From: SLNP01 sp964446435
GTDB lineage: Bacteria > Bacteroidota > Bacteroidia > Bacteroidales > VadinHA17
Reading direction: 5' to 3'
DNA length: 26,677 bases
Assembly (NCBI GenBank): GCA_964446435.1
Contig: CAYUOS010000029.1
Location: 1-26,677 of the forward strand
The position numbers and the translations under genes were made by a program. The notes beneath the pieces are model-generated. The model saw only the letters and a list, made by a program, of their open reading frames with translations, was not told the DNA's origin and made no database searches. Shown here piece by piece: positions 14,796 through 24,076 of this stretch. Each line of letters begins with the position of its first letter. The first letter of the stretch is position 1.

Positions 14796-15686
14796 ATGAA
14801 AATTTCACATAAACTAAGTCTGTTTCTGATTCTCACCTTCGGCATAAGCTGGTCGATGGCAATAATCTACTGGATTGCCGGGGGTAACACCAACACAATG
14901 TCGGCATCGTACATGATTATGGCCATTGCCTTTATGTTTACCCCGATGCTTAGCGTAATAATTACAGAAAAGCTTCTGCTGCGTAACAGCCTCAGGCAAA
15001 CCTACGACCTGAAATTTCGGTGGAACCGTTGGTGGTGGATTGCATGGCTATCACCTGTGGCAATTGCAGTGGCTGCTTTTGGGGTCGGCCTGATGTTGCC
15101 GGGTGTAAGCTTTACCCCTGAAATGGAGGGTATGTTCGAGAAATTCGCCGCCATACTTACAGATGAGCAGCTTGACCAGATGAGAAACACCACTCTGCCG
15201 GTGCATCCTTTCTTCATTACAATACTGCAGGGTCTTGTGGCCGGACTTACAATCAATGCAGTTGCAGGTTTCGGTGAAGAGCTTGGCTGGCGCGGACTCA
15301 TGCTTCGGGAACTTAAGAACCTTGGCTTCTGGAAGATGTCATGGGTAATCGGTCTGGTCTGGGGAGTCTGGCATGCTCCGATCATCCTGATGGGTCACAA
15401 TTATCCCGATCACCCTGCAATCGGCGTGGGCATGATGATAGCCTTCTGCATGCTCTTCTCACCATTCTTTTCACTTGTGGCCATAAAAAGCCGGAGCGTC
15501 ATCGCGGCAGCTATCCTTCACGGCACATTCAATGCAGTTGGAGCCACATCTGTAATGTTGCTCAAGGGTGGCAATGACCTGCTTACCGGTGTAACAGGAT
15601 TAGCAGGCCTGGCTGTACTGATAGTGCTGAACCTGATAATCTGGAGATTCTTCAGGGTTGAAGAGGCTGGCCCGGCAAAGCTGTAA
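14796..15686 (+). CDS. CPBP family intramembrane metalloprotease homologue
   Basis: A 296-residue polytopic membrane protein of the CPBP (CAAX protease and bacteriocin-processing) family. The three catalytic motifs are present: E161-E162 and R166 in GEELGWRG, H193 in WGVWHAP, and H242 with N246 in LHGTFNAVG. Known members of the family cleave within the membrane or confer bacteriocin self-immunity; no substrate is evident here. The start at 14796 is chosen because the promoter ends at 14775. The gene is followed after 85 nt by an alpha/beta hydrolase in the same direction. No bacteriocin precursor or ABC exporter is seen nearby, so a bacteriocin role is not supported. Confidence 0.9.
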   Translation: MKISHKLSLFLILTFGISWSMAIIYWIAGGNTNTMSASYMIMAIAFMFTPMLSVIITEKLLLRNSLRQTYDLKFRWNRWWWIAWLSPVAIAVAAFGVGLMLPGVSFTPEMEGMFEKFAAILTDEQLDQMRNTTLPVHPFFITILQGLVAGLTINAVAGFGEELGWRGLMLRELKNLGFWKMSWVIGLVWGVWHAPIILMGHNYPDHPAIGVGMMIAFCMLFSPFFSLVAIKSRSVIAAAILHGTFNAVGATSVMLLKGGNDLLTGVTGLAGLAVLIVLNLIIWRFFRVEEAGPAKL

Positions 15687-15771
15687 TATTTCGGACTGCA
15701 TCAGAAGACATAGGTAAGAGAATCATTACTGATGGGCTGAATAAAAGTAGTAACCAAAAACAGAGATCGAT

Positions 15772-16575
15772 ATGAAGACGGGGATTTACAGAAGTGACTT
15801 TGGAGATATTTACTATCAGTTCTCAGTATCAGAGAACAAACCGGTAATCATTCTCACACACGGTGTGGGCATGGATCATAGAACCTTCGCATCGCAGGTC
15901 GAAGCTTTGAAATCAGACTATAGCGTATTGGTATGGGACTTACCGGGTCATGGTCGTTCTACGATCAAACCAAATAAGGAAAGATTTACCAAAATGGCTG
16001 CATGTTGTATGAACGGCCTGATGGATGAACTCGGTATACAAAAGGCTGTGTTGACCGGACAGTCACTTGGGAGCATAATAGTCCAGTACTTTCTGCTTAA
16101 TTACCCCTCAAGGGTTATTGCTTCCGTACATGTTCCGGGAATTGAGCTCAGAAGGCATATAGGCTCATGGACAAAAATATTTGTCCCGTTGATGATAGGA
16201 CTCTATCATCTATTTCCGGAGAATGCATTCTATAGGCTATTCGGTCGCCACAGGGCAGAGAGGAAAGAAGTTCAGGATTATCTGACTGAAACAATGCGTC
16301 ATACCGGTAAAAGACTCGCTTTGAAAATCACCGGGGATATGGTTTACGACCTGATTGACAAATCTCAGGTACCTGAAAACAGGCCTCTCCTGATAACATA
16401 CGGAGAAAAAGAACTCTCCTACATCAGGAAAGCTTCAACAAAATGGCACGAGAGTACCCCCGGCAGCAAATGCATAATGATAGGAAACGCCAATCATATT
16501 CTTAATCAGGATAATCCTGAAGAGTTCAACAGCGTATTGATCGATTTCCTCGAAGTATCGGGTAAACAGAAATAG
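15772..16575 (+). CDS. Alpha/beta-fold hydrolase
   Basis: A 267-residue cytoplasmic hydrolase. The oxyanion region is HGVGMD (30-35), followed by DLPGHGRS (56-63). The nucleophile elbow is G96-Q-S98-L-G and the catalytic histidine is probably H242 in NANHILNQD. The acid is likely a glutamate (E212 or E214 in YGEKEL) rather than the usual Asp. The insertion between about 130 and 190 forms the lid. The family covers esterases, lactonases, C-C hydrolases and haloperoxidase-like enzymes; the substrate cannot be read. It lies 85 nt after the CPBP gene and 29 nt before a small membrane-protein gene, so an operon is possible. Confidence 0.88.
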   Translation: MKTGIYRSDFGDIYYQFSVSENKPVIILTHGVGMDHRTFASQVEALKSDYSVLVWDLPGHGRSTIKPNKERFTKMAACCMNGLMDELGIQKAVLTGQSLGSIIVQYFLLNYPSRVIASVHVPGIELRRHIGSWTKIFVPLMIGLYHLFPENAFYRLFGRHRAERKEVQDYLTETMRHTGKRLALKITGDMVYDLIDKSQVPENRPLLITYGEKELSYIRKASTKWHESTPGSKCIMIGNANHILNQDNPEEFNSVLIDFLEVSGKQK

Positions 16576-16604
16576 TCATTAACCAACAGTAACAAAACAT
16601 TGAG

Positions 16605-17006
16605 ATGAACTACTTTAAGACTCTTGGGATAATCTTCGGCCTGATGGCTTTTCTGAAGCCTGTTTACCTTCATCTTATTCCATGGGACGAAAATCGATTT
16701 ATAAGCAAAACTTACAGTGAGAAGAGGCCGTCATGGATTGTCGCAGTGGCATTGGTTGGTCTGGTCCTGGTAGCTTTTACCTGGTATATGGAGTTAACTA
16801 CTGACATCAGGTATTCATTGGTAATTACCTTGTTATTCTCCCTCTCAGCCATCAAGGCAATCATGTTTATTTTTGACTACACCCGTTTCCAGAATTGGGT
16901 TGCAGTAATGATCAATCGCGATAAGGGTAGAGAAATAATAATGATAGATATGCTGGTAAGCCTCCTGGGACTGATACTGATTATTGCATCTATTTTCCTG
17001 CTTTGA
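16605..17006 (+). CDS. Small membrane protein of unknown function
   Basis: A 133-residue protein with four hydrophobic segments (about residues 5-24, 43-62, 69-90 and 112-133) separated by short charged loops such as DENRFISKTYSEKRPS and NRDKGRE. I do not recognise the family. It starts 29 nt after the alpha/beta hydrolase and is transcribed in the same direction. The next gene has its own promoter, so this is probably the last gene of its transcript. Confidence 0.75.
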   Translation: MNYFKTLGIIFGLMAFLKPVYLHLIPWDENRFISKTYSEKRPSWIVAVALVGLVLVAFTWYMELTTDIRYSLVITLLFSLSAIKAIMFIFDYTRFQNWVAVMINRDKGREIIMIDMLVSLLGLILIIASIFLL

Positions 17007-17058
17007 GGAAGAGTCCCTGAATCCAAAAAAGGACTTGCTCCATTAATTGTAATTCAGG

Positions 17059-17089
17059 TTTCTGATAATTGGTGTAAAAGTTATATTTG
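17059..17089 (+). promoter_or_regulatory. Putative promoter of the LytS/LytTR pair
   Basis: TATATTTG (17082-17089) is a full TAnnTTTG, preceded at 19 nt by TTTC (17059-17062), one base off the -33 TTTG. The start site would be only a few bases before ATG 17101, so translation may begin there with a very short leader or at the in-frame ATG 17131. Confidence 0.55.
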
Positions 17090-17100
17090 CAGGGATAGCT

Positions 17101-18357
17101 ATGGGTGATGTATATGCAACTGACAAGGGAATGAAGAAATGGCAAAAAAGAATACTTCAGGGTGAGCTCTCTGAAGAACAGCTGAAAGGAGCCATAATGT
17201 CTGTATGGTTCCGTTGGGCATTCATATTCCTTGTAACGGTTCTGCTTCTGGCACAACTATTTCTGGGCTTCAGGCAGGAGTCAATGCATGCGTTCATTCT
17301 GGTGGCAATCTATTTCCTTTCAAATACTGCACTATGGTATGCCTCAATCAAACGCTACAATCCATGGTGGCTGGGTTATCTGAGTGCCGTACTCGACATT
17401 GCGGTGATTTCCTCGCACCTTTATATTATGACTTCAGGCAATGACCCACTGGGCATTACATCAGCTGCAACACTCTTCCTGATTCCAATAATATTTCTGC
17501 TTTATACATTCAGACTCGATCGGAGACTGATGTTCTTCCTGATTATAGTTGCTCTTATAGGTTTCAATATTGTTTACTTCATCAATTTCGCCGGCAATCA
17601 GGATTTCTACATGCTAAGTCTTTCAACCTCTCCCACATCACAAATCTTCAAGTCAGCCTATCTTTTCTTCGCCGGGCTGCTATGCGTACATATGCAGAGC
17701 TTTACATTTGAATTTATCGACAGGCAGGTAGGCACGGAGAAAGAACTTACAGAGGCCAGGACCAGGGTGGTGGAGTTGCAGAAAGAAAACCTCCAGTCGC
17801 AATTTGAGGTTCTCAAACAACAGGTTAATCCGCATTTTCTTTTCAACAGCCTCAACGTTCTCTCATCGATTATTAAGGTAGATCCCGATCTGGCAGAAAC
17901 ATTTACAGAGAGGCTCTCAAAGGTATACAGGTACGTACTCGAGAACAAGGAAAAGGACATGGTTACTCTCAGTAAAGAGATTGATTTCGTAAACTCATAT
18001 ATTTTTCTTCTCAATATAAGATTCACAGGTAAGCTGATGGTTGAAACAGCCATTGACAACAGGCACGACGGAATGCTGATCGTACCGATGGCGTTGCAGT
18101 TGCTCATCGAGAATGCAATTAAGCACAACACTCTATCAAAAAATAACCCCCTGAAGATCTCGATCTATGTCGACAGCAATGACTTTCTGGTCGTAAAGAA
18201 CAACATCAGCCTCAGGGAAACAAGGTTGCACTCCACCGGGGTGGGTCAGGAAAATATCAGAAACAGATACAGGCTGGTGTCAGATAAGGAACCCGAGTTC
18301 ATACTTACAGAATCGGAATATATTGCCAGAATACCGTTGATAGTTGCCTCTATGTAA
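17101..18357 (+). CDS. LytS-type sensor histidine kinase
   Basis: A 418-residue inner-membrane kinase. The N-terminus carries about six hydrophobic helices (roughly residues 36-56, 63-80, 90-108, 120-137, 143-163 and 183-200) with no extracellular sensor domain. A coiled coil at about 210-240 leads into the His_kinase motif QQVNPHFLFNSLN, with phosphoacceptor H245. The ATPase domain shows the N-box LLIENAIKHN (E337, N338) and the glycine box STGVGQENIRNRY (378-390). It is paired with a LytTR response regulator 49 nt downstream. The signal is unknown; the membrane helices may sense lipid or envelope state. The start could also be ATG 17131, which is preceded by AAGGGA. Confidence 0.92.
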   Translation: MGDVYATDKGMKKWQKRILQGELSEEQLKGAIMSVWFRWAFIFLVTVLLLAQLFLGFRQESMHAFILVAIYFLSNTALWYASIKRYNPWWLGYLSAVLDIAVISSHLYIMTSGNDPLGITSAATLFLIPIIFLLYTFRLDRRLMFFLIIVALIGFNIVYFINFAGNQDFYMLSLSTSPTSQIFKSAYLFFAGLLCVHMQSFTFEFIDRQVGTEKELTEARTRVVELQKENLQSQFEVLKQQVNPHFLFNSLNVLSSIIKVDPDLAETFTERLSKVYRYVLENKEKDMVTLSKEIDFVNSYIFLLNIRFTGKLMVETAIDNRHDGMLIVPMALQLLIENAIKHNTLSKNNPLKISIYVDSNDFLVVKNNISLRETRLHSTGVGQENIRNRYRLVSDKEPEFILTESEYIARIPLIVASM

Positions 18358-18406
18358 ATTCAGTGCCCGGAAAGCCAACAGCCGGGAGATAAAACATTCA
18401 AAAGAT

Positions 18407-19165
18407 ATGAAAGTAGTAATTATTGAAGATGAATCATTTGCAGCTTTGAGGCTGAAGAAAATGATCAATGAATATGATCCTGATATAGAAGTAATTGCCG
18501 AGCTCGAATCAGTAGCCGGATCAGTAGCCTGGTTCAGTGCAAACAAAGAGCCTGATCTTATTTTCCTGGATATTCACCTGGAGGATGACCTTAGCTTTGC
18601 CATTTTCGACAAGGTACAGATATCCTGTCCGATAATTTTCACAACAGCATTCGACGAATACGCCATTAAGGCATTCAAGCTTAAGAGCATAGATTATCTG
18701 CTTAAACCGATTGTTCAGGAGGAGCTCGCTGCAGCACTCAAGAAATACAAGGAGATGACAGCAGCAGTTAAGCAAGACAATAACCTCGAATCACTCTACC
18801 AGCTGCTGTTGAATAAGACGCCCGAATACCGTGAGCGGTTTTCTGTAAGCTACGGGGCCAAGATCAAGACTATCAGCATCGATCAGATTGCCTACTTTGC
18901 AAGTGAGGAGGGTATTACATTTGCCTACCTGACTGAAAAGGGCTCCTACCCCATCGACATAAGCCTCGACAAACTGGCTGATGAGGTCGATCCGGGCAGG
19001 TTCTTTCGCATTAACCGGAAGATTATGCTTGGCATCAATGGAATAGCAGACATACACGTCTATCCCAAGAGCCGGCTTAAGCTCGACCTCAGGCCGAAAT
19101 ACCATGAGGAGGTCTTTGTAAGTCTCGACAGAGTGACCAGCTTTAAGAAGTGGCTTGACAGATAA
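18407..19165 (+). CDS. LytTR-family response regulator
   Basis: A 252-residue regulator. The receiver domain (about 1-115) has the acidic pair E7-D8, phospho-acceptor D55 in LIFLDIHLED, T79/T80 and K100 in DYLLKPI. The LytTR DNA-binding domain (about 145-250) contains DQIAYFASEEG, RINRKIMLG and LDLRPKYHEEVFVSLDRV. LytTR regulators bind direct-repeat sites near -35 regions. The start ATG 18407 is preferred over an in-frame extension into the end of the kinase gene. It is expected to be phosphorylated by the upstream LytS-type kinase. The TonB-dependent receptor 195 bp downstream is a possible target, which is inference from position. Confidence 0.93.
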   Translation: MKVVIIEDESFAALRLKKMINEYDPDIEVIAELESVAGSVAWFSANKEPDLIFLDIHLEDDLSFAIFDKVQISCPIIFTTAFDEYAIKAFKLKSIDYLLKPIVQEELAAALKKYKEMTAAVKQDNNLESLYQLLLNKTPEYRERFSVSYGAKIKTISIDQIAYFASEEGITFAYLTEKGSYPIDISLDKLADEVDPGRFFRINRKIMLGINGIADIHVYPKSRLKLDLRPKYHEEVFVSLDRVTSFKKWLDR

Positions 19166-19285
19166 TCATCAGCCTTAAGTTAGTTTAATACTGACAGGAG
19201 GCATCTGTTAAAGCAAAATCTCAATTGCTTTCATCTCTCAGTTAGAAGCACTCATACACCCTGTTCCGTCATTCATCACGAATTA

Positions 19286-19317
19286 TTTCATCCATAATGT
19301 GCTACCACATAGCTTTG
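19286..19317 (+). promoter_or_regulatory. Putative promoter of the TonB-dependent receptor gene
   Basis: TAGCTTTG (19310-19317) fits TAnnTTTG exactly and is preceded by a 20-nt spacer and TTTC (19286-19289). Transcription would start about 35 nt before ATG 19361. Confidence 0.55.
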
Positions 19318-19360
19318 GATCGAAAATAAGTTCCATAGATTGAATAAAACAAACAAAGTC

Positions 19361-21727
19361 ATGAGATCCTGTATTATTGTTATTCTGATTACGATACTAC
19401 TGGCCCTGCAAAACAATCCTTCGCAGGCCCAGAATATGACCCAGACATTGCGTGGAAGGGTAACCGATGCCTACACCGAATTACCTCTTCCCGGAGTCAC
19501 AGTGATACTACCCGGGACCGATCCGCTCAGGGGTACCGCAACAGATACCGATGGTAATTTCAGGTTTGAAAACCTTCCTCTTGGCAGGATCGATCTGCAG
19601 GCAAGCTTTATCGGATACAAGTCGGCAGTACTAAATAATCTTTTGCTATCGTCAGGACGCGAACTGGTCGTTGAAATCCGGCTCGAGGAACAGCCCGTTT
19701 CCATCGATGAGGTAGTCGTAAGACCCGACCCCCGCAAAGACCTGTCGTCAAATGAGATGGCACTTGTCAGCGCAAGGTCATTTACAATCGATGAGACTGA
19801 GCGGTATGCCGGAAGCCTTGGCGATCCGTCAAGAATGGCAACCAATTTCGCAGGTGTATCGGCCGTAACCGATCAGAGGAATGATATTGTGATCAGGGGC
19901 AACACCCCCCTGGGCTTGCTCTGGAGGCTCGAGGGAATAGAGATACCCAATCCGAACCATTTTGGATCCATAGGATCTACCGGGGGACCGATCAGCATGC
20001 TGAACAATAACCAGCTGGCTAACTCTGACTTTTACACCTCTGCCTTCCCGGCAGAATTCGGAAACGCAATTTCCGGTGCATTCGACCTGAGATTGCGTAA
20101 CGGAAATAATCAGAAGAGAGAGTTTATGGGGCAGATGGGCTTTAACGGGTTCGAACTTGGTGCCGAGGGTCCTTTCTCGCGCGAAAGCCAGGCATCATAC
20201 CTTCTGAATGTGAGATACAGTACCCTTGAGGTTTTACACGCCCTGGGCATGAGCTTCGGAACAGGTTCGGCAATACCCAAATACAAGGATCTCTCATTGA
20301 AAGTCAATATACCTCTCAGCACGGGAAGAATCTCATTTTTTGCCCTTGGTGGCAACAATAACATTGCCATGCTCGACAGCCGTGGCGACGATGCACAGTA
20401 TGGTTTTTCCGGAACCGACCTGTACTACACGAACCAGATGGGTGTGGCAGGTCTCAACTGGGTGGGATACTTCTCTGACGACTCACGTATTACTGCCACA
20501 CTGGCTGTTTCGGGTATCGGAGGAACAGCAGAGATATTTGAACTGGGCGAAGGCGAAAAAACGCAGTTAATCGATGAAGATATGTATGAGATCAAATATA
20601 CCTTCTCGGGTAAGTTCAACAGGCGTTTCAACTCAAGGAATTTCCTTAATACAGGGGTGGTTGCCGATATCTTTGATGTCAGCTACTATGGACTACAGCA
20701 TATGAAAAGCAGCGGCAGCGATTTTCACTACCTCGATTCAAGGGGTAAAACATCATTGACCAGGGCATTTGCAGAATGGCAGCACAAGATTCCGGGAGGT
20801 GTCACCATAAGCACAGGGTTGCATTCATCATGGCTGTTCCTGAATAATACCGGTGCCCTTGAGCCACGAATGGGTGTCAGGTGGGAGCTTGCAGAGGGAA
20901 GGTCGGTGAGCCTCGGCGCAGGCATGCATAGTCAGACCCAGATGAAGGGTGTTTACTTCTCACAAAGGCTTGTCGACTCCACCGAAATGAGATATGAAAG
21001 AACAAACGAGAATCTCGACCTCACAAGAAGCCTTCACCTTGCAGCCTCATATGACCACCTGCTCGGTAAGGGACACAGGTTAAAGGCAGAGGTATATTAT
21101 CAGAGACTTTATGACATTCCCGTTGCAAAATACAGGCCTGAGTATTCAATAATCAGCCAGGGCGGTGCCTTCTCTTTTATGGCTTTCGATTACATGGAGA
21201 ACTTAGGTACCGGTGAGAATAAAGGAATAGAACTGACACTTGAGAAATTCCTCAACAAAGGTTTCTACTACCTCTTTACGGCTTCGGTATTCGACGCAGG
21301 CTACAGGGGATATGACGGCGTCTGGCGTAATTCAGCCTTCAGCAATAATTTTGTATTCAACCTGCTGGCAGGCTATGAGTGGAAGATCGGCTCAAGGTCG
21401 CTTCTGTCAGCAGATATCAAGACAGTCTATGCAGGCGGCAACAGGTATCTGCCTATTGATGAAGAACGTTCGGTGGCCGATAACACAACCAGGTACGACT
21501 GGGACAACGCCTACACAAAAAGGTATCCAGACTACTTCAGGGTGAACGGAAGGCTATCATTCCGCATAAACATGCCCGGTTCCGACCATGAGTGGGCTCT
21601 TGACCTTCAGAACATGACCGGCCACAAAAACATCTTCACACAAAACTGGAACAGTGACAAAGGTGAGGTATCAACATCTTACCAGATGGGCTTTATGCCG
21701 ATGGTGACGTACCGGATCTATTTTTAA
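19361..21727 (+). CDS. TonB-dependent outer-membrane receptor
   Basis: A 788-residue protein that should import a ligand across the outer membrane using TonB energy. The signal peptide (SCIIVILITILLALQNNPSQAQ) is followed by a carboxypeptidase-regulatory-like domain (about 30-115: LRGRVTDAYTELPLPGVTVI, GNFRFENLPLG, FIGYKSAV), with SIDEVVV at its end. The plug domain contains DIVIRGNTPLGLLWRLEG and the barrel ends MVTYRIYF with terminal Phe. It is shorter than SusC proteins and has no SusD partner, so glycan uptake through a Sus system is not indicated; the substrate is unknown. A TTG at 19340 would add seven residues, but ATG 19361 gives a cleaner signal peptide. Its position after a LytS/LytTR pair may reflect regulation. 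Confidence 0.92.
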   Translation: MRSCIIVILITILLALQNNPSQAQNMTQTLRGRVTDAYTELPLPGVTVILPGTDPLRGTATDTDGNFRFENLPLGRIDLQASFIGYKSAVLNNLLLSSGRELVVEIRLEEQPVSIDEVVVRPDPRKDLSSNEMALVSARSFTIDETERYAGSLGDPSRMATNFAGVSAVTDQRNDIVIRGNTPLGLLWRLEGIEIPNPNHFGSIGSTGGPISMLNNNQLANSDFYTSAFPAEFGNAISGAFDLRLRNGNNQKREFMGQMGFNGFELGAEGPFSRESQASYLLNVRYSTLEVLHALGMSFGTGSAIPKYKDLSLKVNIPLSTGRISFFALGGNNNIAMLDSRGDDAQYGFSGTDLYYTNQMGVAGLNWVGYFSDDSRITATLAVSGIGGTAEIFELGEGEKTQLIDEDMYEIKYTFSGKFNRRFNSRNFLNTGVVADIFDVSYYGLQHMKSSGSDFHYLDSRGKTSLTRAFAEWQHKIPGGVTISTGLHSSWLFLNNTGALEPRMGVRWELAEGRSVSLGAGMHSQTQMKGVYFSQRLVDSTEMRYERTNENLDLTRSLHLAASYDHLLGKGHRLKAEVYYQRLYDIPVAKYRPEYSIISQGGAFSFMAFDYMENLGTGENKGIELTLEKFLNKGFYYLFTASVFDAGYRGYDGVWRNSAFSNNFVFNLLAGYEWKIGSRSLLSADIKTVYAGGNRYLPIDEERSVADNTTRYDWDNAYTKRYPDYFRVNGRLSFRINMPGSDHEWALDLQNMTGHKNIFTQNWNSDKGEVSTSYQMGFMPMVTYRIYF

Positions 21728-21790
21728 CACCATGACAAGATTCAGATTTGACGATATTTGTATCAGCAACCCAAATCAATAAACACTTAC

Positions 21791-22903
21791 ATGAAATACT
21801 TCCTGATAATCTTACTGCTTGCTCATGGCGCAATCCACCTTATCGGATTTGTTAAATATGTTAACCCTGATGCCGTTACACAGATAACCCACTCAATATC
21901 AAAAGGAGTGGCCGTAGTATGGCTTGCAACAGCTGCACTTTTTATCCTTACGGCAATCGGATATTACATGAAAACAGACTGGTGGTTTATAACCGCAATT
22001 GGAGCAGTTGCAATATCTTCTATTCTGATAGTATCAGTATGGAGTGATGCCAGATTCGGAACTATTGGCAATGTCATTATTCTGATAGCTGCCATCATAG
22101 GCTTCGGTACCTGGAAATTTAAAAACCTCTACACATCTGACGTCGAAGCAGCATTCACTGTTATTAAGGAAAATCCTGCTACAGTTTTACCAGATAAAGT
22201 AATCACTGACGAATCTATTGCCTCACTACCCGAGCCGGTGCAGAGGTACATCAGATACACCGGAGCATACGGAAAACCTCCCGTAAAGAACTTCGGGCTG
22301 ACTTTTGCCGGAAAGATCAGGTCATCTCAAGATTCTCCATGGATGGAATTCACGACCGAACAGTTCAACTTTATTGACACAGCCTGGAGGCTCTTCTTCA
22401 TGGAGGCAAAGATGAAGGGGCTTTCTGTTTCAGGATATCATGCCTTTAAAAACGGGACCGCATACATGGATATCAGGCTGCTGTCACTAATCAAAGTGGA
22501 GTACCAGGACGGAGAACTGATGGATATTTCAGAGACGGTAACATTCTTCAATGATATGTGTTGCCTGGCACCGGGCAGCCTCACAGACGACCGCATCGAA
22601 TGGCTTGAAACCGAAGGTAACGTGGTTAAGGCCGCATTTACCAGCAATGGAATAAGAATTTCAGCCTGGTTGCATTTCAATGATGAAGGTGCCCTGATAA
22701 ACTTTGTCTCAGACGACCGCTGGGCCCTGGAAAAGGGAGGAAAAATGTCACAGGTAAGATGGGAAACCCCACTATACGATTACCGCGAGGTTAACGGCTA
22801 CCTTCTGGCTTCACGGGCTGACCTGATTTATAATTATCCTGACGGTGACCTCTGCTACGGCAAGTTCGAGACAGGAACGATAATCTATAATATCCGGAAG
22901 TGA
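21791..22903 (+). CDS. DUF6544-like membrane protein
   Basis: A 370-residue protein. The N-terminal 120 residues form about four hydrophobic helices (LIILLLAHGAIHLIGF, AVVWLATAALFILTAIGYY, then two more). The rest is a soluble beta-rich domain beginning LPEPVQRYIRYTGAYGKP. This and the later ETVTFFNDMCCLAPGSL resemble the DUF6544 family, whose function is not established. ATG 21791 is chosen over an in-frame TTG 33 bases upstream because it places the hydrophobic helix at the N-terminus. It lies 63 nt after the TonB receptor and may be cotranscribed. The soluble half would lie on one side of the inner membrane. Confidence 0.82.
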   Translation: MKYFLIILLLAHGAIHLIGFVKYVNPDAVTQITHSISKGVAVVWLATAALFILTAIGYYMKTDWWFITAIGAVAISSILIVSVWSDARFGTIGNVIILIAAIIGFGTWKFKNLYTSDVEAAFTVIKENPATVLPDKVITDESIASLPEPVQRYIRYTGAYGKPPVKNFGLTFAGKIRSSQDSPWMEFTTEQFNFIDTAWRLFFMEAKMKGLSVSGYHAFKNGTAYMDIRLLSLIKVEYQDGELMDISETVTFFNDMCCLAPGSLTDDRIEWLETEGNVVKAAFTSNGIRISAWLHFNDEGALINFVSDDRWALEKGGKMSQVRWETPLYDYREVNGYLLASRADLIYNYPDGDLCYGKFETGTIIYNIRK

Positions 22904-22975
22904 TAATCGCCTGGCCCCTGACCACGGGCAGTCAGTCTTGATAGAATTATTAACTTTACTTGCAATTTGAATTGT

Positions 22976-24070
22976 ATGGTAAGGTTAACTGCAATTTCAC
23001 TGATCCTGCTGCTGCTGGCCGCAGCCTGTAAGAAGACAGGGGATCCGCCTGCTGATGATAAACTCTACTTCCCTCCTACTGACAGCCAGGAATGGGAAAC
23101 AGTCTCTCCCACCACATTGGGATGGAACGAATCAATGCTCTCAGAGCTTAAGTCCTTCCTCGCCCAGAACGGCACCAGAGCCATTATCATACTTAAAGAC
23201 GGACGGATAGTTGTAGAGCAATACTGGGGTAACAATCTCCTCAACAACGCGCCCTTCACCGCCTCAACATCGTGGTACTGGGCCTCTGCCGGCAAAACCA
23301 TCACGGCTTTTCTTGCAGGTATAGCCCAGCAGGAAAGGCTGCTGAGCATTAACGACAAGACATCAACCTATCTTGGAGCAGGATGGACCAGCCTGCCTGC
23401 CGAAAAGGAGAACCTGATAACCATCAGGCACCAGCTAACGATGACAACCGGACTCGACCACAACGTTCCTGACCTTGACTGCACCTCGCCCGCTTGCCTC
23501 AAATATAAGGCCGATGCCGGAACGCAGTGGTTTTATCATAATGCACCCTACACCCTTCTTGAGGATGTAATCTCCTCAGCAGCAGGAACCACATACAACA
23601 GCTATACCGATAGCCGGCTCGAGGCAAAAACCGGGATGAACGGCACCTGGATACGGACGGGTGAGTTTAACAACGTCTACTACAGTACTGCGCGCGATGC
23701 AGCGAGATTTGGCCTTCTTATAATGAACAGGGGCAAATGGGATGACCAGGAGATCATGACCGATAGTGACTTTTTTGATGCCATGGTGTCAACTTCACAG
23801 TCATTGAATCTCTCATACGGTTACCTCTGGTGGCTGAACGGTAAAGGCTCTATAATCTATCCCGGCCTGGCCTTGTCTTTCAGTCTTTCGCTATCGCCGG
23901 CCGCACCGGCTGACATGTTTGCAGCGCTCGGGAAGAACGGACAATTCATCAATGTGATACCCTCACTCAACATGGTGGTTGTGAGGATGGGGGAAGCCCC
24001 AGGTTCCAGCCTGGTGCCGGTGTCATTTCATAATGAAATGTGGCAGAAGATAATGGCTATGCTGCCATGA
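22976..24070 (+). CDS. Beta-lactamase-fold serine hydrolase lipoprotein
   Basis: A 364-residue lipoprotein with a lipobox ending LAAAC (C18). The serine-hydrolase (class C beta-lactamase, penicillin-binding protein) motifs are S104-A-G-K107, Y187-H-N189 and K320-N-G. The family includes esterases, D-aminopeptidases and peptidases as well as beta-lactamases, so antibiotic hydrolysis cannot be assumed. ATG 22976 is preferred over the TTG nine bases earlier because it gives a compact signal peptide. It lies 72 nt after the DUF6544-like gene. Its stop is 6 nt from the stop of the convergent PorP/SprF gene, with no room for a separate terminator. Confidence 0.88.
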   Translation: MVRLTAISLILLLLAAACKKTGDPPADDKLYFPPTDSQEWETVSPTTLGWNESMLSELKSFLAQNGTRAIIILKDGRIVVEQYWGNNLLNNAPFTASTSWYWASAGKTITAFLAGIAQQERLLSINDKTSTYLGAGWTSLPAEKENLITIRHQLTMTTGLDHNVPDLDCTSPACLKYKADAGTQWFYHNAPYTLLEDVISSAAGTTYNSYTDSRLEAKTGMNGTWIRTGEFNNVYYSTARDAARFGLLIMNRGKWDDQEIMTDSDFFDAMVSTSQSLNLSYGYLWWLNGKGSIIYPGLALSFSLSLSPAAPADMFAALGKNGQFINVIPSLNMVVVRMGEAPGSSLVPVSFHNEMWQKIMAMLP

Positions 24071-24076
24071 TAACAC

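Noticed and set aside
14252..14845. Open frame of 197 codons on the minus strand
   Set aside because: It runs through the intrinsic terminator, the CPBP promoter and two plus-strand genes, and has no protein-like pattern.
14796..15686. Bacteriocin immunity or processing locus around the CPBP gene
   Set aside because: No small precursor peptide, ABC exporter or modification enzyme is nearby.
17010..17045. Possible terminator after the four-helix membrane protein (AGTCC with GGACT)
   Set aside because: The stem is only about five to six bases and there is no T-tract.
22976..24070. Antibiotic-resistance beta-lactamase
   Set aside because: The fold motifs match a broad serine-hydrolase family; the lipoprotein form and KNG third motif give no specific support for beta-lactam hydrolysis.
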